From positions 1-44,737 of IMG/VR virus record IMGVR_UViG_3300021057_000006: DNA of 44,737 nucleotides. One strand, written 5' to 3'. The notes below the pieces were generated by a model that was not told the origin of the DNA, did not search any database, and saw nothing but the letters and a program-made list of their open reading frames with translations. The position numbers and the translations under genes are program-made. Position 1 is the stretch's first letter, and each line of letters starts with the position of its first letter. Origin of the DNA: a virus. Shown in pieces: positions 1 through 5,548 of this stretch.

Positions 1-127
1 CCCATCGCTAGCCGCCCTGAATACCGAGACCGCTACCCTGAGTAGGGTAAACCCCTTAAAACCCGCTATAACTAATCCTGGTGCGAAATTAGGGCATTCC
101 CTGATTGACTCACATTCCAAGAAATAC
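1..127. repeat. Direct terminal repeat, left copy
   Basis: These 127 bases are identical to the last 127 bases of the window (44611-44737), and the rusA reading frame continues through the junction. The repeat therefore most likely marks a circular map, from an assembled circular contig or a terminally redundant genome. It should be counted once. A length of exactly 127 matches a common maximum assembly word size, so it is probably not a biological terminal repeat. Confidence 0.95.
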
Positions 128-487
128 GTTATTTACGGCCAACCCGTTCCTAAGCCACGTCAAACTAGGTCTGATCGTTGGAAGAAGCGGCCATGTGTGA
201 TGAGATACCGGGAGTTCGCGGATAGGGCTAGAGAGGTGGTGGGTGAGGTGGGGGATGTTGTTGGACTTAGTGCCAAGTTCTACTTCTCAATGCCTAGTTC
301 TTGGAGTGGGAAGAAGAAGGGTGAAATGCTAGGTAAGCCACATAGAGCCAAGCCCGACTTGGATAATTGTGTAAAGGCCGTAATGGATGCACTTTTACCC
401 CAGGACTCGGGTGTTTATAGCTTTAAGGACGTGAGTAAACTCTGGTGTGAAGCTGGTCAAGAGAGAATTGAGCTAGAATTGTTTTAG
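1..487 (+). CDS. rusA: RusA-family Holliday junction resolvase (3' part; start at 44567)
   Basis: This is the larger part of a gene that begins at 44567 and crosses the circular junction. The joined product is 176 residues. The RusA signature is clear: GQPVPKPR near residue 61, then KPDLDN with Asp134 and Asp136, followed by KAVMDAL and another Asp near 158 whose spacing fits the third RusA carboxylate. RusA is a dimeric endonuclease that resolves four-way junctions, and phages use it to debranch replicating DNA before packaging. The first 55 or so residues are an extension compared with the 120-residue E. coli enzyme. A GTG at 197 would give only 96 residues and would lose the conserved N-terminal motif, so the longer frame is preferred. 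Confidence 0.9.
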   Translation, partial: PSLAALNTETATLSRVNPLKPAITNPGAKLGHSLIDSHSKKYVIYGQPVPKPRQTRSDRWKKRPCVMRYREFADRAREVVGEVGDVVGLSAKFYFSMPSSWSGKKKGEMLGKPHRAKPDLDNCVKAVMDALLPQDSGVYSFKDVSKLWCEAGQERIELELF

Positions 488-582
488 TCCATGGGCTTGT
501 CCTAGCCCGTAGCCACACGACCTCACGCCACAGCTCGTGCAGTCTAACTTTGGATTTACGCCATCGAGCGCGGCAAGTAGTC

Positions 583-658
583 CCGCCCCTGGGCCAAAAA
601 TGAGGAAAACTGAAAGGCGGCTTGAGACCTACCATGACAGAAACCTCCCCAGGGGCGG
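583..658. repeat. Perfect 11-bp inverted repeat with 54-nt loop
   Basis: CCGCCCCTGGG at 583-593 pairs exactly with its complement at 648-658. It lies between the converging rusA (plus) and 674-1936 (minus) genes, where a bidirectional terminator would be expected. There is no T-run directly after either arm, so termination is unproven. A minus-strand frame starting at 635 inside the loop has a fair ribosome site but runs antisense into rusA and is not called. Confidence 0.5.
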
Positions 659-673
659 TAAATTTAATTTAGC

Positions 674-853
674 TTAGTTCTTATGCTCCCTTAATGCCCA
701 TTTAACCCAGTTGAGAGCTAAACGGGTCTCGTGAATAATTTGGTCATGCGGGAAAGCTGTGGGATAGCGCTGTTTACGCCTACGCACTTCCCTTATGCGA
801 TCCTGCAACCTCTCGCGGACAAACTTAAAGCGGGTTGTGAGTTGTGGGTTCAT
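674..853 (-). CDS. Small basic protein of unknown function (59 aa)
   Basis: The frame starts at ATG 853, which overlaps the stop of the upstream gene as ATGA, so translation is probably coupled. AAAGG lies about seven bases before the start. The product is strongly basic, with many Arg and Lys in residues 8-30, and ends in a Trp-containing helix. It is the last gene of the four-gene leftward operon and no family was recognised. The gene is real mainly by position and overlap; a nucleic-acid-binding role is only suggested by charge. Confidence 0.55.
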   Translation of the reverse strand: MNPQLTTRFKFVRERLQDRIREVRRRKQRYPTAFPHDQIIHETRLALNWVKWALREHKN

Positions 854-1194
854 AGCAACCTTTTCTCAGCTTTAGCTATGGCCGCCTTATAGCATCGAAT
901 GTTTTCCTTAGATGCCTCAATGGGCATACTGTCTTTAGGCCACCCCTCTTTAAGCAAATCTTCAAGTTGAAGCTTCTCTAGCTTTAAGGCTTTCTTACAT
1001 GCCTCTAACAGGTCGGGTGCGGCAGCAATTAGACTAGCATTTGCCTCAGAGTAGCTATCTTTGTCTCTAACAGAGGTAACTATATATTCCTGCGACCTTA
1101 CTACGAAGAGATCAATGAGTTTCCTTGTTTCCAGGTCTCTGGCTTCCCTTCTACTTGCAACCCAGGGGCTAGGAATGTGTTTAGGCTTTCTCAT
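850..1194 (-). CDS. Phage conserved hypothetical (LIAAAPDLLEAC family)
   Basis: A protein of 114 residues containing EANASLIAAAPDLLEAC around residues 51-67 and ending in AIAKAEKR. This is a family frequent in phages and prophages (a SEAN-A-LIAAAP-LLEA core), with no established function. It is a paralog of the upstream neighbour 1191-1508, with which it shares the core and the tail. Start and stop overlap both neighbours by four bases. It has an insertion between the core and the C-terminal AIAKAE helix compared with its neighbour. Confidence 0.8.
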   Translation of the reverse strand: MRKPKHIPSPWVASRREARDLETRKLIDLFVVRSQEYIVTSVRDKDSYSEANASLIAAAPDLLEACKKALKLEKLQLEDLLKEGWPKDSMPIEASKENIRCYKAAIAKAEKRLL

Positions 1195-1508
1195 GACACC
1201 CTCCCTTCTGCTTTAGCGATTGCGCCCAGCAACACCTGTATTGCGCGACAGTTAACTGGGCGATCTAGCTCATTGAGCTTGGAAAGCGCTGTTTTACATG
1301 CCTCCAACAACTCAGGAGCGGCCGCGATTAGGCGGGCGTTTGCTTCTTGAGTCAATTGGCAGTCAGCCCCTTCAAGCATGTCTCCGCCGTAGTCTGTTGT
1401 GGCTACGGGAACTTCATTGTCCTCTTTGGAGAAAACCCCATAGACGCCCTCGAATGGCCTAATTTCCCACGGCCCAGGCGTGTGTTGTGCTTTGGTTTTA
1501 GTGGTCAT
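1191..1508 (-). CDS. Phage conserved hypothetical (LIAAAPELLEAC family), paralog
   Basis: A protein of 105 residues with the N-terminal HTPGPW motif, the core EANARLIAAAPELLEAC and the tail AIAKAEGR, all typical of this widespread phage family of unknown role. I chose ATG 1508 because it forms a 4-bp ATGA overlap with the upstream stop; a start at 1523 would add five residues. The tandem arrangement with 850-1194 indicates an old duplication. Confidence 0.8.
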   Translation of the reverse strand: MTTKTKAQHTPGPWEIRPFEGVYGVFSKEDNEVPVATTDYGGDMLEGADCQLTQEANARLIAAAPELLEACKTALSKLNELDRPVNCRAIQVLLGAIAKAEGRVS

Positions 1509-1936
1509 TGGGCACCTCCACAAACCACTGTTTCAAACGCCCTCTGATGGCAATAGTCAATTTCCTCACAAACCGACTGCTCCGGGCCTGTTGTATCGTC
1601 CTTGCGCCCATGTCCAATGAGGTTGTCCATTCTAATATTGATGCCAGGAAATTTTTCCTCTAATTTCGCGGCAATTTTTTTAGCTAGCTCCATGGCCTCA
1701 GTTTTGTCTACCCCCTCCCCGTAGTAGGATGGGTCTGTTTTTATGGTGACAGTGTATTGGGTAAACGAATTTTTGAGCTGGTCTCGGAGGAACTCCTTTA
1801 CTACCTCCACATCGGCACCCCACATATTATGGTCATTGAGACAGCTCCTGAGTGAGCTGTAACCGCACTCTCTAGCCAGGTCTGACAATTCACTGTGGCC
1901 CTCTAATTCGGGTTGTGTTAGTTCGTAGCATTTCAT
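1505..1936 (-). CDS. Hypothetical protein, first gene of leftward operon
   Basis: A protein of 143 residues, not recognised. The start at 1936 follows GAAAGGA at good spacing. The N-terminal third is acidic and Cys-containing; the middle (about residues 60-105) reads like an alternating beta-strand and helix segment (TVTIKTDPSYYG, then AMELAKKIAAKLEEKFPG). The C-terminus carries several Cys and His. It is the first gene behind the promoter at 2010-2037 and is coupled to the next gene by ATGA. Confidence 0.7.
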   Translation of the reverse strand: MKCYELTQPELEGHSELSDLARECGYSSLRSCLNDHNMWGADVEVVKEFLRDQLKNSFTQYTVTIKTDPSYYGEGVDKTEAMELAKKIAAKLEEKFPGINIRMDNLIGHGRKDDTTGPEQSVCEEIDYCHQRAFETVVCGGAQ

Positions 1937-1983
1937 ATTATTTTTTCCTTTCAGTTTTTTGTTGTTCTCAGTTTTGGACCGAG

Positions 1984-2003
1984 GTAACGCAATTTCACGT
2001 TAC
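1984..2003. promoter_or_regulatory. Operator-like inverted repeat at the leftward transcription start
   Basis: GTAACG at 1984-1989 and CGTTAC at 1998-2003 form a 6+8+6 inverted repeat. It sits where transcription from the minus-strand promoter at 2010-2037 should begin, a classic repressor position. The binding protein is unknown. Confidence 0.4.
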
Positions 2004-2009
2004 GCAGTT

Positions 2010-2037
2010 AACATAACACATGTTTGCGAAATGTCAA
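2010..2037 (-). promoter_or_regulatory. Sigma70-type promoter for the 674-1936 operon
   Basis: On the minus strand there is a consensus -35 TTGACA (2037-2032), a 16-base spacer and -10 TATGTT (2015-2010). The predicted start is near 2003, about 65 bases before the first gene. Confidence 0.6.
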
Positions 2038-2083
2038 GTGGCAGACTGAAGATTTTTCCTGAAAGTGACACCGGGGAAAATAC

Positions 2084-2118
2084 TATAATTCTGAAGTAAA
2101 AATCAAAAGCACTTCAGA
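2084..2118 (+). promoter_or_regulatory. TATAAT box followed by an 8-bp hairpin
   Basis: TATAAT lies at 2084-2089, directly followed by TCTGAAGT (2090-2097), a 13-base A-rich loop and ACTTCAGA (2111-2118). No good -35 is present, so the promoter may need an activator. The inverted repeat could be an operator or a leader hairpin for the rightward genes from 2198. The rest of the 1937-2197 spacer is AT-rich and holds no gene that I can see. Confidence 0.35.
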
Positions 2119-2197
2119 TTTATTAAACCATAAAGAAAATTTATCGTGTTAATAAAAACAATTTATGCTACGGTTGTCTCAACAAGAGGAGAATTAT

Positions 2198-2383
2198 ATG
2201 CCAGTGTCCAACGATGAGAAGGTGCGGATCTGCAATGTACAGATTGATGTCCTACGAGGTCTAGAGGTTGAAATAGCTCAGATTGCTAGCTCTGAGAATG
2301 TAGATCTGTGGGGTGAGGTGATTAAGTTGTACGAAGCGGCGCAAGATAAACTGACTGCTATTAAGGGGATTTATGGAGGTTAA
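2198..2383 (+). CDS. Small hypothetical protein (61 aa)
   Basis: I chose ATG 2198 because AGAGGAG ends six bases before it; an ATG at 2165 would add 11 residues but has no ribosome site. The product is mostly helical and acidic. Its end overlaps the next gene by 11 bases, so the two are co-translated. No family was recognised. Confidence 0.6.
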   Translation: MPVSNDEKVRICNVQIDVLRGLEVEIAQIASSENVDLWGEVIKLYEAAQDKLTAIKGIYGG

Positions 2384-2606
2384 TGCGGCTGCTATTAACG
2401 CTGTTAAGGGTGAACTACCAGCGGTGTTGCTAGATAGTAATAACGGGGTGGCGTATATTCATCTATCAGACAGGCCGGTAGCCAAGACTGAGCAACGGGG
2501 TTCAATGGTGGTGAATTTAGATGACGCTGGGAATGTTGTAGGTGTTGGGTGCACTGACATCCGAAATTGGTTTGTGGTGGTGGGGAATAGCTTAGTTAAG
2601 TCGTAA
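2373..2606 (+). CDS. DUF2283-like protein
   Basis: A 77-residue protein with the DUF2283 pattern: an N-terminal VAYIHLSDRPVAKTEQRG strand pair, then VNLDDAGNVVGVG, which matches the family's D-x-G-N-V-V-G-I signature. The family is small, common in bacteria and phages, and of unknown function. The usual acidic ending GIEIL is altered here and the C-terminus is longer (NWFVVVGNSLVKS). It overlaps the gene before it. Confidence 0.65.
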   Translation: MEVNAAAINAVKGELPAVLLDSNNGVAYIHLSDRPVAKTEQRGSMVVNLDDAGNVVGVGCTDIRNWFVVVGNSLVKS

Positions 2607-2624
2607 AAGTCAGCTACTATATAT

Positions 2625-3008
2625 ATGCCGAGCGAAATTAGGCCGTGGAAGGGCGCGTTGAGTGACGAGACACGATTTGAGGTAGTCAGGGATGCTCTGG
2701 CAGGGAAGACGCTACGGGAGATAGGGCAACAGTTACAGGTTAGTCATGAGACTATTAGACGGTGCCTAGAAGGTACAAAAGACGAAGACATCGTGACCGC
2801 CAAAAAAGCGATGGCCAAGGTCAAATACGGCCTGGCGTACATGGCAGACCACATAATCAGGGATAGACTAGAAAACTGCCCTGAGCGTATATCCACTGGC
2901 GAGTTAACCGTCATTTCAGGCGTCATGACTCAGCGTGCTAATGAGTTGCATGAGGGCGGAAACTACACCGAGCCCGATTGGACCAAGTACGAGAATTTTA
3001 GGTTGTAA
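2625..3008 (+). CDS. Helix-turn-helix protein, possible terminase small subunit
   Basis: A 127-residue protein whose residues 28-50 (KTLREIGQQLQVSHETIRRCL) form a typical resolvase or transposase-type helix-turn-helix. The rest is helical. Phage small terminases carry this kind of N-terminal domain, and this is the only such gene ahead of the large terminase, but about 2.5 kb of DNA lies between them. A regulatory role is equally possible. There is no clear Shine-Dalgarno before ATG 2625. Confidence 0.5.
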   Translation: MPSEIRPWKGALSDETRFEVVRDALAGKTLREIGQQLQVSHETIRRCLEGTKDEDIVTAKKAMAKVKYGLAYMADHIIRDRLENCPERISTGELTVISGVMTQRANELHEGGNYTEPDWTKYENFRL

Positions 3009-3521
3009 ATACGTATTCTTAGCCTGTAGAAGTTGTAATACCACTACCGGTTGTGGTTAGCTGGTTTTATTGCACAGTTTAAGGCTGTTCTAGGTTCAAC
3101 TACCTGCCTACAATGACTATTGTGCGACGTTAAGAACTTGATGGGTTTTACATTGTAATTTAGCGGGTTTTGTCGCCATTTACCCATAGCCCTCCCCCTC
3201 CCATGTCCAGGGCAGAAATGGTTTAGGTATTTCTGCCCGGAGTAGGGACTGAGCTGGTTGCTGTGGGGGAAGGGGTTGGTTGTGTAAACTGGTAGACATG
3301 CCGGGCACCCCATCCCTTTCTCCCCTCCCCGGGGTGTGTAATTATAAAGATTACTTACCACCTGCACGACTTGGACCCTAAAAGACTATTTCCAGGTCCA
3401 AAAGTAGTCCACTTGGAGGGCACCCCATCACAAAACAGGGGGGGGGTAATTTCCGTCCACTAATTACCAGGGACTGCCGGAAGGAAAGCTAACTGTCACC
3501 TGTCACAAGTGTCACAGGGCT
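3009..3521. other. 513-bp non-coding stretch rich in inverted repeats
   Basis: I see no convincing gene on either strand; a 107-codon minus frame (3044-3367) has odd composition. The stretch contains a perfect 10-bp hairpin (GGGCAGAAAT at 3210-3219 with 3229-3238). It also has a pseudoknot-like set: TTGGACC 3371-3377 with 3395-3401, interleaved with GACTA 3384-3388 and TAGTC 3405-3409. A 7-bp hairpin (GGTAATT 3445-3451 with 3462-3468) follows a run of nine G. GGGCACCCCATC occurs twice (3303 and 3418), and TGTCAC three times (3494, 3501, 3510). It may encode a structured RNA or hold regulatory sites. Confidence 0.4.
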
Positions 3522-3704
3522 TTAAGACTTCCCCGACAACACACTATCCATGAACTCTTGCCTGATATACTTCAGGTTGAGAACTAGCTTCTTAACCACT
3601 TCCGCTATCTCCTGTTGCACCCTAAACTTATCATCTAACCCCAACTCCTTCTTCCTCTGGTCTAAATAAGCCTGAGCCATTAGTATTTGGTTTCTATCAT
3701 TCAT
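3522..3704 (-). CDS. Small helical hypothetical protein (60 aa)
   Basis: A charged, probably all-helical protein with no recognised family. It lies just downstream of the DUF3820-like gene on the same strand, so the pair probably share a transcript. It is supported by length, composition and lack of overlap with other genes. The start has only a weak ribosome site. Confidence 0.5.
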   Translation of the reverse strand: MNDRNQILMAQAYLDQRKKELGLDDKFRVQQEIAEVVKKLVLNLKYIRQEFMDSVLSGKS

Positions 3705-3731
3705 AATCAGTTACTTACAATCACAGCGCCC

Positions 3732-4031
3732 CTAAAACAGGTTGTCTGGGGTTGATTTAATTAATTCCACTAACTCACCCCTAGCACATTCAACAGCCGT
3801 AAGGTCTTTGGGCATGGGCTTAAGAGTTTGAGGGATATTAGTTATTTTAACCAATTCAGTCTTAACAAGTGACTTGCGGTATTTGTAGACAGCCTTAACT
3901 GCCTCTCTAAACACCTTGTCATTCCAATTACCAGCAGCCCATTCCAGGTAGTCTAAGGGCACTAGGCCCAACAGTTCACCCTTATACCTGCCACATGGCA
4001 TCCTCCACTTCCTAGCTACTTCAGCTCTCAT
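3732..4031 (-). CDS. DUF3820-like protein
   Basis: A 99-residue protein with MPCGRYKGELLGLVPLDYLEW at residues 11-31, matching the DUF3820 signature M-P-F-G-K-Y-K-G-x3-x-V-P-x-x-Y-L-x-W. In phages this small domain often sits beside exonuclease or recombination genes; no activity is established. The usual Phe is Cys here. The C-terminal 55 residues are extra to the core. The start could be Met11, which would begin directly at the motif. It lies immediately downstream (minus sense) of the putative large RNA. Confidence 0.65.
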   Translation of the reverse strand: MRAEVARKWRMPCGRYKGELLGLVPLDYLEWAAGNWNDKVFREAVKAVYKYRKSLVKTELVKITNIPQTLKPMPKDLTAVECARGELVELIKSTPDNLF

Positions 4032-4039
4032 AGGTATAG

Positions 4040-4560
4040 CTCTTGTTAAGACATAGTTAGTCGCATTTCGTTACTAGGGCCGTTACCGTCCCATCCACTC
4101 CATGCGTCGTTGTTGTGCGGTCGACTTCCGCTCGTTACTTCCGTAAGCTCTCGCTCTCGTGACCGGGCACACTACCCCCATTGCCATGGTAGGTAGTATC
4201 GTAAACCTGCAAAGACTTCGCGCTTACTTCCTATAAGTCCCAGCCTGTTCCGAGTCACTTTAGATTAAGGTCTTTGACTCCCCCGGTTCCCATTGATCGG
4301 AGCTTCCTTAATCGTCTACCCCAGCCCGTAGGCTGAGGGAACGGTATTTCGTTACAGGTACAATCCCCTTACCGGCTATGTCCTGTAATTCGGGTCATGA
4401 TCCTATTGCCAATTAGGATCGGTCGTCCTATGCAAGCTCATCACCCGCATAAGGTTGTTTATCGAGGGTGCCTTACCTATGTTTCAGGATAATCTTTCTA
4501 CCTCGCCGCCTAGTACCCAGCCCTAACCGGATTGTATGTCTTGCCCCGCATCCTAACAAC
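4040..4560 (-). ncRNA. Candidate large structured non-coding RNA
   Basis: The 618 bases between 4032 and 4649 have no gene but carry dense complementary pairs. Hairpins: 4117-4131; 4135-4146; 4171-4197 (6+4 bp); 4319-4338 (8 bp); 4399-4420 (7 bp); arms 4463-4467 with 4501-4505. Two pseudoknot-type interleavings: 4252-4257/4275-4280 with 4263-4270/4306-4313, and 4342-4346/4370-4374 with 4352-4358/4382-4388. Read on the minus strand, one loop is GGAA (GNRA type) and another UACG closed by C-G (UNCG type). A G-U pair in the 8-bp stem exists only on that strand. Size and setting recall the phage-borne GOLLD and ROOL RNAs, but I cannot match it to either. Confidence 0.55.
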
Positions 4561-4579
4561 TTTTCTCAAAATAGTGCAA
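4550..4579 (-). promoter_or_regulatory. Possible promoter of the structured RNA
   Basis: The minus strand carries TTGCAC (4579-4574), an 18-base spacer and TAGGAT (4555-4550), a moderate sigma70-like match placed just before the structured region. The -35 overlaps a 6-bp hairpin (GTGCAA 4574-4579 with 4588-4593). Confidence 0.3.
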
Positions 4580-4649
4580 CATTTTTCTTGCACAATCTTA
4601 CAATAACCCCTAAAAGCAGCTAACAACTTAGAACTAAGGGATAAGAGGG

Positions 4650-4847
4650 ATGATAGATTTTTCGGATAAGGTCAAACGGGAATACTGGCGCAAAGTCGAT
4701 TCGGGAGAGATGAAGCAAGTCAAGATGGGGGTACCACTTACGAGTTATGTGAATTACCACTACGGGACAGGTGCCTTTCTCTCAGATATCAGGGCTAGAC
4801 GCTATAAGGATCAAATTAAGGGGGTTCCAAGTGAAAAGGCTAGCTAA
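4650..4847 (+). CDS. Small hypothetical protein (65 aa)
   Basis: A charged protein of 65 residues with a Tyr-rich middle and a basic C-terminus (RARRYKDQIKG). AAGAGGG lies close before ATG 4650. It overlaps the next gene by 17 bases. No family was recognised; it starts the rightward run that leads to the terminase. Confidence 0.55.
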   Translation: MIDFSDKVKREYWRKVDSGEMKQVKMGVPLTSYVNYHYGTGAFLSDIRARRYKDQIKGVPSEKAS

Positions 4848-5025
4848 GTCTAGGTCTATAGCCAAAAACCTTCCACAAGCCATCCTAGAGCTAGAAAAGC
4901 GCATTCTAGAGCTAGAGGTAGAGGTGGGCAGGCTAAGGTATGAGTCACAGCTAAGGATGCATTACAACCATACTTACGGTTATCCCAAGATCCAGGATGA
5001 GACCAGGAGCTATCCCAGTTTTTAG
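4831..5025 (+). CDS. Small coiled-coil protein (64 aa)
   Basis: I chose GTG 4831 because AAGGGGG ends six bases before it; an upstream ATG at 4771 has no such site. The middle of the product (about residues 14-38) is a regular Leu/Glu heptad helix, so it should form a coiled coil. The C-terminus is Tyr-rich and polar. The role is unknown; the position before the packaging genes allows a small-terminase or adaptor role, but this is a guess. Confidence 0.55.
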   Translation: MKRLAKSRSIAKNLPQAILELEKRILELEVEVGRLRYESQLRMHYNHTYGYPKIQDETRSYPSF

Positions 5026-5036
5026 AAAGGATGATT

Positions 5037-5084
5037 ATGCCAACATTAAAGCAGAAAGTTAAGGGTAAAGGTAAGAAGCGCTAA
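5037..5084 (+). CDS. Very small Lys-rich peptide (15 aa)
   Basis: ATG 5037 follows AAAGGA at good spacing and opens a 15-codon frame, MPTLKQKVKGKGKKR, seven of whose residues are Lys or Arg. An in-frame ATG at 5031 would add two residues. Being so short it may not be a real product, but the ribosome site is good and it fits the gap exactly before the repeat array. Confidence 0.35.
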   Translation: MPTLKQKVKGKGKKR

Positions 5085-5093
5085 GGGTAGCCC

Positions 5094-5169
5094 TACCCTA
5101 CCATGGTAGGGTATCCAAAGGGTATGTATAGGGTATAGAAAGGGTATGCATAGGGTATGGTAAGGGTAT
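5094..5169. repeat. Iteron array: six AGGGTAT at 11-bp period plus 20-bp palindrome
   Basis: AGGGTAT occurs at 5108, 5119, 5130, 5141, 5152 and 5163, exactly one helical turn apart. The first copy forms the right half of a perfect 20-bp palindrome (TACCCTACCATGGTAGGGTA, 5094-5113). The same heptamer with the same spacing is found inside the replication initiator gene (41181-41229). This is therefore probably a binding array for the initiator: a second origin, a control site or a packaging signal. Confidence 0.8.
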
Positions 5170-5459
5170 TAAGACGAAATGTGTTAGTAGACATGGGGGA
5201 GCTTACGAACCTAGTGGGTGCCAAGCTCATTGAGGTTCCAGAAGCCTATAAGCGCATTAATAGCCGTGGCAAGATAGTTCACGTGGCCGATGGCTGTAGA
5301 ATCCTAGATAAGAGCCATATAGGCCGAGAATGTGTTATTGGGGTTATTCGGCATGCCGATAACCGAATCCCTCCTAGACAGGCCAAGGAGATGGGGTTAA
5401 ACGAACACTGGCACTTCATTGTCCCTGAAACCCAGATTCATACGGTGCTCGAAGCATGA
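5157..5459 (+). CDS. Hypothetical protein upstream of terminase
   Basis: A 100-residue protein of mixed alpha/beta type, no family recognised. It contains IVHVADGCRILDKSHIGRECVIGVIRH, likely a small beta-barrel core. ATG 5157 lies within the last iterons and lacks a well-spaced ribosome site; ATG 5193 (residue 13) is the alternative start. If the longer start is used, its first codons are made of the repeat. It is coupled to the next micro-gene by ATGA. Confidence 0.55.
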   Translation: MVRVLRRNVLVDMGELTNLVGAKLIEVPEAYKRINSRGKIVHVADGCRILDKSHIGRECVIGVIRHADNRIPPRQAKEMGLNEHWHFIVPETQIHTVLEA

Positions 5460-5548
5460 ATCCGGCAGACATATTTTATCCTCTGGCTTTTACCCTCATC
5501 GTGGCTACGATCTTCATTATCGTCATTAACTCAACTCCCAGGCTGTAA
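5456..5548 (+). CDS. Single-pass membrane peptide (30 aa)
   Basis: ATG 5456 overlaps the previous stop (ATGA), and the stop TAA shares its last base with the terminase start. The peptide is almost one transmembrane helix (residues 8-24, YPLAFTLIVATIFIIVI) with a short polar tail. This exact nesting between two genes argues that it is real. A membrane role is likely; its function is unknown. Confidence 0.5.
   Translation: MNPADIFYPLAFTLIVATIFIIVINSTPRL

Noticed and set aside
423-635. 70-codon minus-strand frame with a fair ribosome site
   Set aside because: It runs antisense into the end of rusA, starts inside the loop of the inverted repeat, and its composition looks like chance.
3044-3367. 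107-codon minus-strand frame
   Set aside because: It is rich in Asn, Pro and His with no start site, and overlaps the inverted repeats; more likely non-coding.
4032-4649. Group I intron as explanation of the structured stretch
   Set aside because: I see no P7/P3-type core, and no gene appears interrupted by it.
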